64,000 nucleotides of DNA from Streptomyces sp. Tu6071 (GTDB lineage: Bacteria > Actinomycetota > Actinomycetes > Streptomycetales > Streptomycetaceae), in NCBI RefSeq assembly GCF_000213055.1, contig NZ_CM001165.1, positions 5,912,945 to 5,976,944 on the forward strand, read 5' to 3'. The translations under genes and the position numbers were made by a program. Below are positions 16,501 through 26,143 of this stretch, in pieces. Below the pieces are notes generated by a model. It ran no database searches. It saw only the letters and a program-made list of their open reading frames with translations, and was not told where the DNA came from. The stretch's first letter is position 1. Each line of letters opens with the position of its first letter.

Positions 16501-19500
16501 CGCCCGAGCGTGTCCGTGGCCCTGGTCTGACGTCCGGCGTCGTCGTACTCGAAGCTGCTGTCACCGGAGTCGGGGTCGGCCTGGCTCTTGAGCTGGCCAA
16601 GGGCGTTGTAGGTGTAGGTCCACTCGGTGCCGTCGGGGGCCGTGACGTGGTTGAGGTTGCCGCGCGCGTCGTACTCGTAGCCGGTGAGTCGTTTCGCGGT
16701 CGCGGCGGCGTTGACGTACTGGCGGATGGACGTGGTGCGTCCGAGGACGTCGGTGTAGGTGTCGGTGACGGGGGTGGTGGAGCCGGGCGCGTCGACCTTG
16801 GTGTAGTTGTCGCCGTAGGTGGTGTAGGTGGCGTACTTGAAGGTCTGGCCGTAGAAGGTGGAGACCTGGACGGGGCGTTCGCGTCCGTCGTAGCGGGTGC
16901 GGGTCTTGCTGGGGAGCAGGCTGTCCGAGCGTCGCTCGAACAAGTGGGTCGAGGGCTCGCCCTTGGCGAGGTAGGGACTCGTCTGCTCGTTGACGAGGCC
17001 GTGGTCGTTGTAGCTGGTGTCGGTGACGATCCGCCCGCTGCCGTGGGCCTCCGTCTGTGTCTGGACGGCGCGTTGCAGGCCGTCATAGAGAGTGACGGAG
17101 CTGCTGTAAGTGCCGTCGTCCTTCAACGTACGGGTCGTGATGGCGGCAGGTGAGGTCGTCTTGGCATCCGCCACAGCCGCCTGGTAAGCGATCTGCACGT
17201 CCGGGTTGGTGGCCGAGGCATGTTCCGGGAGCCAACCCTTGACCACGCGGCCCAGTGCGTCGTATTCGGTGCGTGTGACCCGGTTGTTGGGGTCGGTGAC
17301 CGTCAGGGCGGAGCCACGGCCCGGGTCGAAGGTCGTGACGGTGGGACGGCCCATGGCGTTCAGGACCTTTGTGGAGGTTACGGGGCCTCCGTTGTCCTCC
17401 GGCTTGTCGATCGCAGGGGTGTACTGCGTCTCGGCGGTGCCTTCACCGGGCTTGCTGACGGTCCGGGTCCGACCTGCGGCGTCGTAGGTGAAAGTCGTTT
17501 TGAGGTCGCAGCACTTGCCGTCGCCGTTGCTCTTGGCAATGGTCGTGGCTTTGCCCTTGGTGGGTGCGGCCCCGTAGGTGCCGCCGTCGTAGCTGGTCTG
17601 GACAGTGCCGATCAGCCTGGTGGCCGGGTCAGCGTCGGCGGCGCCGGAGCACGGGGTCGCGGTGGTACGGACTTGCTTGGGCAGGCCGATGATCCAGCGG
17701 TCGGCCGCCGGGTCATGGACGTAGTCCGTGGTGACGCACTTTTGCTCGCTGAGGGTTTCACCCCCAGGCTTCGGCTTGACGACGGACGTCTCCATCTTGA
17801 CTGGCAGCCCGTAGGTGTCCTCGACCTCGGTCGTGGTACGCACGGCTTCCCACGTGGTGCCGACGGTCCTGATGGCGTCGGTGCGCTTGATCCCTGAGCG
17901 GTACGACTTCAGGGGCGGGAGGTCCGTGCCGTCTTCGCTCTCGCGCTCGCGGGAGGCTGTCTGCTTGAGCCAGGGGTAGTTCAGGGTGCGCTGGACGACT
18001 CGCCCGTCGGTGCGGTCGTAGGTGATCGCCTCCGCCGCAGTGCCTGCGAAGGGCTCGGCGTCGTCATCGGTGAGGGTGTACGTGCCGGTGGAGTCCTTGA
18101 CCGTGCCGCCTGTGCCCTGGAAATACCGGGTGGTCTGCGTCGACTGGGCCTGGGGGTCGCCGGCCTTGACGTTGCCCTTCTTCCCCTTGGTCGTCGTGAC
18201 ACTGCGGTATCCGCGCCAGTCGCTGTACGTGCGCAGCGACGGCTTGCTGAACTCGTCGTCGCTCTTGGCCCAGGCCGGGTCCTTGTAGGTGTACTGCGTG
18301 TAGACGGGGTCGCCGTGTGCGGCCACCTTGTCCGTCTCCACGACGGAGGCGACGACGTACTTGTTGAACCACGCCTTCGCGGGCTTCTTCTCCTCGCCGT
18401 CCGGCGACCAGCGCACCGGGAAGCAGGTGCCGTTCTTGCTCTCGGCGTCCGAGGCGGGCTCGGCGGAGCAGCCGCCCGTGTACTGGACCTCGATGTCACC
18501 GCCGTCGGGGGTGGAGACGATCCCGATGCGCGGGCGGGTGAACGGGGGCCGCTGGTCCTTGGGGCCGCTGGTGACGAGGTTGGGGAGCTGGCGGTCCAGG
18601 AGCCTGCTGTGCAGAGGGTCGCGGCTGCCGACCGTGTATGCGGTGAAGCTGACGCCGGAGGCGGAGTCCAGGGTTCCGGTGCTGTCGCCTGGGGCGTAGC
18701 CGCGGTGGGTGATGGAGTTCAGCCACAGGCCGGGCGCGCTGTCGTACCACTCCTCGGGGAAGGACTGGTTGAGCTTCCAGCTGTCGACCTTCCCGAGGGC
18801 GCTCTGCCCCGGGCGGGCGGCCTTGGTGGTGATGGTGTCCAGGCGCATCTGCGTCCAGAACGACGGAAAGCTCGGGCACAGGTCCGAAGTCGACTTGCAG
18901 TTGAGGCTGCCGGGGGTGTCCCACCAGTAGCGGTAGGCGCCGGGGTCGTCCGTCTTGGCGAAGTTCGCGGACGCGCACAGGGTGGCCGACTCCAGGCACC
19001 GCTGCGCGGCGGTGAACTCGATGGTGGCAGCGGGCTTCGTCAGGTCCGCCCGCATCCCGTACTCGATGGAGGCCGGGTAGGCGGAACGGTCGTACTGTTC
19101 AGGGGACTTGTACTTCTTCCGGGCGCTGTAGTAGTTGGTCTCCTGCTTCCAGTTGACCACCGTCGTGTTGCCGTGCAGGTCGACGATCTTGTCGAGGCCC
19201 CACCGCCATGCCTGCTGCTTGCCGCTGCCGCACCGGGAGTCGGCGAAGGAGTCCTGGTGGCAGGGCTCGCCGGGGTGGTTGCCGAACACGGGGACGGTGG
19301 AGACGGAGTCCGTGGTGGCGTGCCCGCCGCCGACCGCGTTCAGGCCGTAGTAGTAGTCCGTTCCGTCGGTGGTCGTGACAACCCAGTACTCGCCGTCGTT
19401 GTCGTCATTCGTGCCGCCCGTGCGCAGTTCGACGCGGGTGCCGTCGTCCTGCTGGGGACGGTAGACGTCCCCGTTCGCGCCGACCTTGACGAGTTCCGTG

Positions 19501-20828
19501 TTCTTCCCGTTCAGGGACATCACCGCGTTGTCCGACACCCAGCACAGGTCACCGGTCTTGTCGCTCTTCGCCGTGTTGTTCGGGGTTCCGGCGTTCAGCT
19601 TCTTCGTATCGTCCGAGCAGGAACGGTAACGGCGCTCGATGTGGCCCGGGTCGTACCCCCAGCCCTCACCGATCCACGACGACTGCGGCGAAGCGATCGC
19701 CGTCTTCCCGTCGACCTCCTGCGAGTTGTACGAAAGGGAGACCTGCGGGGTGGGCCCGGCGGGCGCCGGCGGAGTGGTGAGGGGGTAGGACCAGGCGAAC
19801 GCGCCGGACGAGTTGCCCGCCGACCATTTCCCGCTCGACGCCAACGGCGTTGCCTTGAACGTTCCCCCGGGGCCGCTGCCGGAGTCGACGGCACCGACTA
19901 CGGCCGAGGAACCCGAGGCGGTGGCCGAACTGATCGCCGTCTTCGCCCACTGCGCGGAGACGCCTTGCGTGACGAGGGGTGTGTTCGGGCGGGGCGCGAC
20001 GGTGGCGGTGACCGTCTTCGTCAGGGTGTCGTTGGCGGTCTCCAGCTCCTCGTACTGCCGGCACTCCTCGACGTCCGGCGTCGTCCGGAAGCAGTCCGGG
20101 AACTGCACCAGCCGCAGCCGCGAGGCCCAGTCGGCACCGTAGAGATTCTGGAACTTCGCGTAATCGAGCTCGACCGACACCGCAACGGCATCCGCCGAAG
20201 GAGCATCGACCTGGAGGACGGCCCCGTCAACGCCCTGCTCGACCACGTCGGTGCGCGCGTCCAGGCTGACCTGCCAGGTGCCGGTGGGCGCGGGCTGGTC
20301 GGGAGCCTGTCCCAGCTTCACCGGCAGCGAGCCCACCGGTACCGCGTCAGTCGCCGCTTGGGCCGACAAGGTGCGAGCGGCGCTACCGGAGAAGGTCACC
20401 GTGCCCGAGCCTGCCGCAGGTGGTGTCGCCGTTCCCGAGGGCGCCTCGTGCTGGTCGTCGGGGACCTCGGCCTTCAGCGAGTCCAGGTTGACGTCGAAGG
20501 TCCCGCCGTCCACGGGCTTGTCCTGCTTCAGCTTCTCCAGTACCAACTCATCGCGACCCACCTCGGCCTGATCAGGACTCGGTGGCACCGCGAGAGCCTG
20601 CGCCGGCAACAGCCCGAGGACCAGCGCCACACCGAGGACCGTCCTGGTGGCACGACGTGATGGACGGCGATGCGCGCGCCGCGATTGACCGAACACTGGC
20701 GGAAGTCCCCTCGGACCGTGGGAGCGAGACCAGACGGTCACGCGGGAGACAGCAGATGCCCGAGATTTTGTGACGCTCAAGTGAAGATCCGCTACCTGTG
20801 CAGCCTCTGTGTGAACATCATCACGCAC
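13509..20828 (-). CDS. Giant YD-repeat/Rhs polymorphic toxin with HINT pretoxin domain
   Basis: Up to 2439 residues. A basic N-region and hydrophobic stretch (TVLGVALVLGLLPAQALAVP) form an export signal. A beta-rich region follows, then many YD repeats (about 14.9-18 kb) ending at the core boundary SASDPTGL. The variable part holds an unusual AT-rich segment (14.27-14.66 kb), then a HINT domain (14288-13845) starting CASGKNSFTAGTDV and ending PVLVHN, which should self-cleave to free the tip. The ~112-residue toxin tip (AGHELKKHAGR, VIEYHVPWGAVQFR) is unassigned; a small RNase-like fold is possible. Start uncertain: GTG 20828 is the longest, GTG 20741 is an alternative. Confidence 0.9.
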   Translation of the reverse strand: MRDDVHTEAAQVADLHLSVTKSRASAVSRVTVWSRSHGPRGLPPVFGQSRRAHRRPSRRATRTVLGVALVLGLLPAQALAVPPSPDQAEVGRDELVLEKLKQDKPVDGGTFDVNLDSLKAEVPDDQHEAPSGTATPPAAGSGTVTFSGSAARTLSAQAATDAVPVGSLPVKLGQAPDQPAPTGTWQVSLDARTDVVEQGVDGAVLQVDAPSADAVAVSVELDYAKFQNLYGADWASRLRLVQFPDCFRTTPDVEECRQYEELETANDTLTKTVTATVAPRPNTPLVTQGVSAQWAKTAISSATASGSSAVVGAVDSGSGPGGTFKATPLASSGKWSAGNSSGAFAWSYPLTTPPAPAGPTPQVSLSYNSQEVDGKTAIASPQSSWIGEGWGYDPGHIERRYRSCSDDTKKLNAGTPNNTAKSDKTGDLCWVSDNAVMSLNGKNTELVKVGANGDVYRPQQDDGTRVELRTGGTNDDNDGEYWVVTTTDGTDYYYGLNAVGGGHATTDSVSTVPVFGNHPGEPCHQDSFADSRCGSGKQQAWRWGLDKIVDLHGNTTVVNWKQETNYYSARKKYKSPEQYDRSAYPASIEYGMRADLTKPAATIEFTAAQRCLESATLCASANFAKTDDPGAYRYWWDTPGSLNCKSTSDLCPSFPSFWTQMRLDTITTKAARPGQSALGKVDSWKLNQSFPEEWYDSAPGLWLNSITHRGYAPGDSTGTLDSASGVSFTAYTVGSRDPLHSRLLDRQLPNLVTSGPKDQRPPFTRPRIGIVSTPDGGDIEVQYTGGCSAEPASDAESKNGTCFPVRWSPDGEEKKPAKAWFNKYVVASVVETDKVAAHGDPVYTQYTYKDPAWAKSDDEFSKPSLRTYSDWRGYRSVTTTKGKKGNVKAGDPQAQSTQTTRYFQGTGGTVKDSTGTYTLTDDDAEPFAGTAAEAITYDRTDGRVVQRTLNYPWLKQTASRERESEDGTDLPPLKSYRSGIKRTDAIRTVGTTWEAVRTTTEVEDTYGLPVKMETSVVKPKPGGETLSEQKCVTTDYVHDPAADRWIIGLPKQVRTTATPCSGAADADPATRLIGTVQTSYDGGTYGAAPTKGKATTIAKSNGDGKCCDLKTTFTYDAAGRTRTVSKPGEGTAETQYTPAIDKPEDNGGPVTSTKVLNAMGRPTVTTFDPGRGSALTVTDPNNRVTRTEYDALGRVVKGWLPEHASATNPDVQIAYQAAVADAKTTSPAAITTRTLKDDGTYSSSVTLYDGLQRAVQTQTEAHGSGRIVTDTSYNDHGLVNEQTSPYLAKGEPSTHLFERRSDSLLPSKTRTRYDGRERPVQVSTFYGQTFKYATYTTYGDNYTKVDAPGSTTPVTDTYTDVLGRTTSIRQYVNAAATAKRLTGYEYDARGNLNHVTAPDGTEWTYTYNALGQLKSQADPDSGDSSFEYDDAGRQTRATDTLGRVTSTDYDVLGRITKVWEGDKTGDPVKEYTYDTLPGALGLPVSSTLYDGSSKYVSRVTGYDAAYRPTGKDIVIPKNDLTKGLDRDAYSYQYAYTPTGKPLSVTLPAVGGLAAERVLTRYDEDGLAESTSGIDWYTSDTTYSPFGEVLRSVSGKQPSRLWTTNFIDEHTGRLQRTVTDRETAGPHRVTDSTYSYDASGLISSQARQFGDGTWDNQCYTYDRLGQLVHAWTSNLIPNGKGTGCQNTAGTKWGYQTNAEPSGPAGADASDTAADTTGAPDTSLTETLTNAAPAATTVSTGATGYWQSFTYDWAANRNTLTEHNTGDTTKNVTNTYTYTYGKQVNGNGTSAPTLAQPHTLTAVNSTATGQNSTYGYDDLGNTETRTLPTGTQDLKWTQAGRLRTATVGTSQTTYVYDTEGNRLLEHSTTGSTLYLGETELTTDASGKITKATRSYGQAGTPTVTRSTSNGATTAHRLTVTPADLLGTSSTAVELTGNQAITRREFKPYGETRGTKPTNWPDKHTYLGVGIDDTTTDLTHIGAREYDTTTGRFISVDPVMDLTDPQQINGYSYSNNSPVSASDPTGLILQLMDENGRYHGLNGSDASNREPVPLSDMNEKSENYSGQVQSSPVWKNQITGQTIELPSRNLKKFVNKFVKLFEKNFNKYGPFDYESEWNEKVNLVLQICEDMECGNGGQYPLRLVQMRFIPAGDDHVGLPNEMRGGFKSRGSKTKASGLSGIVSCASGKNSFTAGTDVALADGSTKKIEDVKTGDKVIATDPSTGESEAHKVTATITTEHDKKFVDLTIVTKHGPASLTATEGHPFWSIDANGWIDAGKLEIGTHLRTTTGDKATVTATRHYKKRQRTYNLTVDVFHTYYVLAGQTPVLVHNSTCPTVAELLARGAAPDKNNYSRAGHELKKHAGRSTNSGQWPEPSGKKNPWAWSDLGQETLARILNDPKVAVQRYSNRAGDNVIEYHVPWGAVQFRQPGGSGSWQLHSFRD

Positions 20829-21219
20829 TAAATCGTGACTTCACTTTCCAGTCGCGATTTCTGTGCCCAAAGCGGCCAAACCCATTCGCACGGTGCAGTT
20901 AGTAAGGCATCAGGCATTCACTCCTCAAGGGCCCTTAATGCCCCTGCGATGAGGAGATTCATGTCTATTGATGTGCATTCAGTGCCCCTGTGCAGGGTGC
21001 GGACTTCATGCGGCCCATCCCGGCGTCCATGAAGAGCGGGCAATCTAATGCCCGTGATCGCGTATTTCATGTGTGGAGATTCCGTGACCTGCGGTGCGGT
21101 GGCGGGGCATCATCAGCACGCTGACCGCGCTCATCACTGCCCCCGGCATGCGAGGCCGGCGCGTCGCACAGCCGTGCCGGGTCGTTGTGACCAGGCCCCA
21201 AGGGGAGGAACACGTACCG
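20829..21219. other. Divergent promoter region of the Rhs and surface-protein genes
   Basis: About 390 bp between two large divergent genes, with several ATG-rich and AT-richer patches but no convincing gene. Both promoters must lie here. I could not identify an operator. The right end carries the AGGGGAGGAA ribosome site (21201-21210) of the next gene. Confidence 0.45.
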
Positions 21220-24200
21220 TTGTTGTCACAACGACAGAGGCACCGCAGGCGCGGCGCCCTCGCAGCCGGCGGACTCGCCGCCGCGATCCTCGCCTCAGGG
21301 CTCACCTACGCCGGGCTCCACGACGACCCCGCGCAGTCGGCCGACGCGCCCGCCCGGCCCCCGAAGGCCGCACCCCGCACGGTCGACGCGGCTGTCGCCG
21401 CCGCTTCCCGCACCGGGAAAACCGTCGAGGTGACGGCGCTGCGTACGCCCACCTCCACGACGTGGGCGCGTCCCGATCACCTGATGGAACGCCGCATCAC
21501 ACCGGTGCCGGTCAGGGTGTTCAAGGACGGCGAGTGGAAGCCCATCGACGCCACGCTCACGCGCACGAAGAGCGGCTGGGAGACCAAGGCGACCAGCGCC
21601 CGCATATGGTTCTCACCCGGCGGGCGCGGCGAGGGCAAGCGGTCGTCCCGGTCGGTGCGCCGCGTGCCCCTGCTCCAGCAGGCGGCAGCGGCTGACGCCG
21701 AGCCCCAGACCCCGCTGGCGTCCCTCGACGTCGGCGACCACACGGTCCAGTTGACGTGGCCCGGTGCCGTTCCGACGCCCATCGTGGACGGCTCCCGCAT
21801 CCTCTACCCCGAAATCCTCCCCGGCGCCGACCTCGTCCTGACCGCCGACGACGGAGGATTCGCGCAGCTCCTGGTCGTCAAGAACCGTGCGGCCGCCGCT
21901 GACGCGCGCGTGCGCCAGCTCTCGTACGGCCTGACGTCGAGCACCCTCGTCTTCCGCATCGACCCCCTCTCCGACATCGTCTCGGCCGAGGACAAAAACG
22001 GCGACGAGGTCGCCTTCTCTCCCTCGCCCGTCATGTGGGACAACGCCGGCATGCCGGCGGTGACCGACGGCCAGGTGGGTGCGAGCGCGCAGCCCTCCAC
22101 TGCCGAAAGCCTTCCCCCTACCTCCTCCGCGGCCCCCGAGGAAAGTGCCACCCCCACCCCGGAAGAGGAGACGGAGGTGGAGACGGACGAGCAGACCGAC
22201 ACGAACCCGGAGGTGCTCCCAAGCTCCAGCGACGAGCCGGCCCCCTCCTTGTCGGAAGCCCCCCCGCCTTCTGTTCCGGCGGAGCCGACCGCCGCCCCGA
22301 GCCAGTCCGGCAGCGCGGCGACCCTCGGCCTGCCCTCGCTGGACGGCCCCGGCCCCGACAGTCACGGCTCCCTCGTGGACGCCGACCTGGTCGGGGACCA
22401 GTGGCTCATCAAGCCGGACGCGGACTTCCTGGACGCCGACGACACCGTGTACCCGGTCTTCATCGACCCCTCGGTCACCAAACAGCTCAAGAGCTGGACG
22501 ACTGCCTACAGTCGTTTCCCGAAATCCACGTTCTACAACGGCCGCAACTTCAACAAGGGCGGAACTCACGAGGCGCGCGTGGGCTTCGAGTCCGACACCT
22601 GGGGAACGTCCCGCTCCTACTTCAACATGGACTTCGGGTCGGACCTGAAGGGCGTCAAAATGGAGGACGCCACGTTCCGTCTCCTGGAAACGTATTCCTG
22701 GTCGTGCAGCGCCCGCTCCATGAGCGTGCACGTCACCGGAAAGATCGGGTCGAAGACCAACTGGTCCAACGCTCCCAAGCTCCACGACGGCAACAAGATC
22801 ACCAGCCGGTCCTTCGCTCACGGGTACAAGTCCGGGTGCAGGGACGATTACGAGACTTTCAAGGTGACCAAGCAAGCCCAAGCAGCGGCCGACGGCGGAA
22901 AAGACATCATCACCTTCGGCTTGCGCGCATCGGACGAGAAATCGCAGTACGCCTGGAAGAAGTTTCGCGCCAACGGCAACGACGGCATCCCCACCCTGAA
23001 GCTGACCTACAACCGCAAGCCCTCCGCCCCCACCGGCCTCGACCTCAGCCCCGACTCGAAGTGCACCACCACCGAGCCCTACGTCCGCATGGGTGCCGAG
23101 GACATCACCTTCACGGCCAGCGCCGCCGACAAGGACGGCAACCTCGACTACCTCGACTTCGACCTGTGGCCCACCGGCAAATGGGACACCACCAAGGACC
23201 TCCTGAAGACGACGGGACAGGCCAACCTCTCCGGCTCCTCCGCCAAGGCGACCACAGCGAAATTCCCGACGAGCAAACTCACCAACAACACGCTCTACTC
23301 ATGGCGTGTACGAGCCGTCGACGACCGCAAGGCGACCTCCGCCTACTCCCCGTCGAAGACTCCCTGCCGGTTCATCCTCGACACCTCGGCCCCCAAGGCG
23401 CCCGAGGTGACCTCCACCGACTTCCCGGACGCCGATCTGAGTGACAACGGTTTCGGCAACGGCAACGAGGACGCGGCCTGGAGCACCAAGAAATTCGGCA
23501 CTGCCGGCTCCTTCACCTTCCGCGCGCTGAACACCGACGTCGTGAAGTACGAGTACAGCTTCAACGGCGGCAACTACAACTTCTCCCGCACCCGCACCGC
23601 CGGGACCGCGACCTCCGTCAAGCTCACCATCACGGATGCCAAGCCGCCGACGGCCGGCCCGAACGTCCTCTTCGTACGCACCGTCGACGGAGCAGGCAAC
23701 GTCTCCCAGGCCACCAAGTACTACTTCTACGTCTCCCCACGCGACGAAGCCGACACGCCGGGCGACTTCACCGGCGACAAGCTCCCCGACCTCATGGTGG
23801 TGACCGAAGCCGGCAACCTCGCGCTCTACCCCTCCCAGGGCCAGGCAACCGACGTGACGAAGGGCAGCGGCGACCTCGACTACTCCATGTCCGGCGCCTA
23901 CCGCGCCAACCCGAGCAAGGACCCCGCAGGCGACGACCTCCCGCCCTACGTCTCCGCCTCCGGCCACTTCAAGGGCAGCACCCTCATCACCCACAACGGC
24001 GACATCTACGGCGGCGACGGCCTCCAGGACCTCGTCGCCCGCGTCGGCGGAAAACTCTGGGTCTACCCCGGCGACGGATACGGGGCAGTCAACACCGACA
24101 AGCGACGCGAGATCCTCCTTCCGTCCAACGCGCCCGACCCCGCCACCCTCACCCAGATCGTCGCCGCCGGCGACATCACCGGCGACGGCAAGACCGACTT

Positions 24201-24678
24201 CTTCGCCACCGTCGGAGACGCCCTGTGGGCCTTCACCGGCTACAACGGCGCCGCCATCTCCACCGCCACCCGCCTGACCAGCTCGCCCTGGCTCGACCGG
24301 GACATCGTCATGGTCCAGGACGTCAACGGAGACGGCGCCGCCGACCTCGTCTTCCGCGACGACTCCACACAAAAGCTCCAACTCCGCCTCGGAAAGAAAG
24401 CCGCATCCGGCGGCACCGACCTCAACTCACTCGCCGTCGCCGCCAACTCCGTAACGGGCGTGGACGACCCGTACACCGGAACGGGCTGGACCAGCAGCAC
24501 CGTCCCCTTCGTCATCGGTACCCCCGACGCCAACGGTGACGGCATACCCGACGTCTGGGCCGTCCGCAGCGACGGCTCCGTCCGCTTCTACGCCGGAGGC
24601 AAAACCACCCTGCCAGGCTCAGGCACCACCATGATCACCGCGAACGACGCCTGGAAGAAACGCATCGCGGTCGGCTGA
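21220..24678 (+). CDS. Large exported DNRLRE/FG-GAP-type protein, partner of Rhs
   Basis: About 1152 residues starting at TTG 21220, nine bases after a strong AGGGGAGGAA site. The frame is open back to 21094 without a better start. A Tat/Sec-like signal (HRRRGALAAGGLAAAILASG) is followed by a domain common in streptomycete wall-associated proteins and a Pro/Ser/Glu-rich linker (~300-390). A DNRLRE-like beta domain follows (FYNGRNFNKGG region), then fibronectin-like segments and C-terminal FG-GAP/VCBS-type repeats with calcium-binding-like motifs (GDFTGDKLPDL, GDITGDGKTDF, DVNGDGAADL, DANGDGIPDV). Paired divergently with the Rhs gene, a recurrent arrangement. Probably surface-bound; its role is inferred. 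Confidence 0.85.
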   Translation: MLSQRQRHRRRGALAAGGLAAAILASGLTYAGLHDDPAQSADAPARPPKAAPRTVDAAVAAASRTGKTVEVTALRTPTSTTWARPDHLMERRITPVPVRVFKDGEWKPIDATLTRTKSGWETKATSARIWFSPGGRGEGKRSSRSVRRVPLLQQAAAADAEPQTPLASLDVGDHTVQLTWPGAVPTPIVDGSRILYPEILPGADLVLTADDGGFAQLLVVKNRAAAADARVRQLSYGLTSSTLVFRIDPLSDIVSAEDKNGDEVAFSPSPVMWDNAGMPAVTDGQVGASAQPSTAESLPPTSSAAPEESATPTPEEETEVETDEQTDTNPEVLPSSSDEPAPSLSEAPPPSVPAEPTAAPSQSGSAATLGLPSLDGPGPDSHGSLVDADLVGDQWLIKPDADFLDADDTVYPVFIDPSVTKQLKSWTTAYSRFPKSTFYNGRNFNKGGTHEARVGFESDTWGTSRSYFNMDFGSDLKGVKMEDATFRLLETYSWSCSARSMSVHVTGKIGSKTNWSNAPKLHDGNKITSRSFAHGYKSGCRDDYETFKVTKQAQAAADGGKDIITFGLRASDEKSQYAWKKFRANGNDGIPTLKLTYNRKPSAPTGLDLSPDSKCTTTEPYVRMGAEDITFTASAADKDGNLDYLDFDLWPTGKWDTTKDLLKTTGQANLSGSSAKATTAKFPTSKLTNNTLYSWRVRAVDDRKATSAYSPSKTPCRFILDTSAPKAPEVTSTDFPDADLSDNGFGNGNEDAAWSTKKFGTAGSFTFRALNTDVVKYEYSFNGGNYNFSRTRTAGTATSVKLTITDAKPPTAGPNVLFVRTVDGAGNVSQATKYYFYVSPRDEADTPGDFTGDKLPDLMVVTEAGNLALYPSQGQATDVTKGSGDLDYSMSGAYRANPSKDPAGDDLPPYVSASGHFKGSTLITHNGDIYGGDGLQDLVARVGGKLWVYPGDGYGAVNTDKRREILLPSNAPDPATLTQIVAAGDITGDGKTDFFATVGDALWAFTGYNGAAISTATRLTSSPWLDRDIVMVQDVNGDGAADLVFRDDSTQKLQLRLGKKAASGGTDLNSLAVAANSVTGVDDPYTGTGWTSSTVPFVIGTPDANGDGIPDVWAVRSDGSVRFYAGGKTTLPGSGTTMITANDAWKKRIAVG

Positions 24679-24691
24679 GCCGGCACCCGGT

Positions 24692-24727
24692 CCGGGCCGA
24701 GGAGGCGCTACTGCCACCTCGGCCCGG
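24692..24727 (+). terminator. Terminator of the FG-GAP protein gene
   Basis: A 15-bp stem with one mismatch and a 6-base loop, starting 14 bp after the stop codon. The second insertion sequence lies immediately beyond it. Confidence 0.75.
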
Positions 24728-24808
24728 TTCGCCTTACTGATCGTTTCACAATGAGGTCCGTGAGGGACGGGATGCTGGGACGCTCGGCTTCGTCCGTAGG
24801 ATCACTTC

Positions 24809-25294
24809 ATGCCTGCTGACGAACGCGTAACCCGGTCCACGTTCTCCGGTCGTATCCAGCCGATATCAGCTCCTCGGTCCATGCCGGAGCTGCCTCAGCG
24901 GATCTGGTCAGATGAAGACTGGAAGCGGATCCAGCTCGGCTATGCGGCGCGGGACATGGACGAGAAGTGGGACGTCTTCACGGAGGGCGAGGTCGTCTTC
25001 CTGCACCGAAGCTGGACGGGTAACGGAACCTTCGCGGCGACCTTCGCGCCCGTTGATGGCGGTGGATGGCGGATCGACAGTGCCGTAGTCGAACGTGACG
25101 CCGAACGCTACCGAGGAACGGACGATGCCTACGACTGCGTCATGCTTGAGCTGGTGATCAGCGCCATCGTGCTTGGCGAGTCGGCGACAGACCTCCGGAC
25201 GAAGCTGGTCGAGTTGACTCGTCGGGAGTCGGGTTCCGATGCCCCGGCCGGGCTGATTCAGCACAGCGCCCTGGGGCTGCGCTCGGACGCCTAG
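24809..25294 (+). CDS. Passenger gene of the IS5-family element, unknown function
   Basis: A 161-residue soluble protein with no signal peptide. The middle shows a compact alpha/beta pattern with conserved-looking blocks (DEKWDVFTEGEVVFLHRSW, AVVERDAERYRGTDDAYD, LELVISAIVLGE). I recall similar uncharacterised proteins but no function. ATG 24809 lies 72 bp inside the left IS end, and its stop lies 4 bp before the transposase stop on the other strand. The gene is thus enclosed by the inverted repeats and mobilised with the element. It could be a host-interaction, toxin-control or transposition-modulating factor; nothing in the sequence decides. Confidence 0.75.
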   Translation: MPADERVTRSTFSGRIQPISAPRSMPELPQRIWSDEDWKRIQLGYAARDMDEKWDVFTEGEVVFLHRSWTGNGTFAATFAPVDGGGWRIDSAVVERDAERYRGTDDAYDCVMLELVISAIVLGESATDLRTKLVELTRRESGSDAPAGLIQHSALGLRSDA

Positions 25295-25298
25295 CCGA

Positions 25299-26143
25299 TC
25301 ACTCTGGGACCGCTAGACGTCGGATGCAGATCAGGCTGCAGGCCAGTTCGAGCAAACCCTGGTGGAGATCGGCGCGTCGTTCGTAGCGGGTGCGGAGTCG
25401 TTTGAACTGGTGCAGCCAGGCGAAGGCTCGCTCGACGACCCAGCGCACCTTGCCTAGTCCGGAGCCGTGGGCGACGCCGCGTCGGGCTATGACGGGTTTG
25501 ATGCCGCGTTTCCAGAGCAGGCGGCGGTACTTGTCGAAGTCGTAGCCCCGGTCGGCGTACAGACGCCGGGGCTTACGGCGGGGACGTCCCCGAAGACCTC
25601 GAATCGACGGGACGGCATCCAGCAGCGGCAGGAGCTGAGTGACATCGTGCCGGTTGCCACCGGTGAGCGTGACTGCGAGCGGGGTTCCGTCTCGGTCAAC
25701 GATCAGGTGGTGCTTGGAGCCGGGGCGGGCCCGGTCGACGGGCGAGGGGCCGACATGGTCCCCCCTTTGAGGGCGCGGACATGCGACCCATCCACGGAGC
25801 AGTCGTCCAGGTCCAGCAGGCTGGCGCGGCGAAGCTCGGTCAGCAGGGCGGCGTGCAGGCGAGGCCAGACTCCTGCCTCGGTCCAGTCCCGGAGCCGACG
25901 CCAGGCCGTCACGCCGGAACAGCCAACGGTCTCGGTCGGGACATCGCGCCACGCGACACCGGTCCGCAGCACATACATGACGCCGGCGAGCGCCACTCGG
26001 TCGGGAACACGCAGCCGTCCCGGGTGGCGGCGGCGCCGTACGGGAGCAGGCGGCAGCAGCGGGGACACCCGCTCCCACAGGCCGTCAGGAACAAGATCAG
26101 CACGCACTCCGAATACCTTGCCGACCAAGATCGTCAGACACAA
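25299..26143 (-). CDS. IS5-family DDE transposase made by -1 frameshifting
   Basis: Two overlapping minus-strand frames give about 281 residues. The first (26143-25703) has the DUF4096-like start (VPDGLWERVSPLLPP, then RTGVAWRDVP) and the first catalytic Asp in CSVDGSHVRALKGG. The second (to 25299) has Asp in YADRGYDFDKYR and Glu in WVVERAFAWLHQFKRLR. The frames meet at CTC-AAA-GGG-GGG (25771-25760 on the minus strand), where a -1 slip restores KRGDHVGPSPVDRARPGSKHH. Same slip logic as the 7-kb element but clearly a different transposase. Appears functional. Confidence 0.85.

Noticed and set aside
14737..20660. Long plus-strand open frames opposite the Rhs gene, up to 781 codons
   Set aside because: Composition is Gly/Val/Ala/Arg-rich antisense shadow typical of high-GC DNA. 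The minus strand carries clear YD repeats and a signal peptide.
25295..25320. An IS end directly after the 161-residue gene, which would exclude that gene from the element
   Set aside because: The sequence here shares only GATC and scattered bases with the right end. The 24737 end matches 18 of 19 bases and has the TTA duplication.
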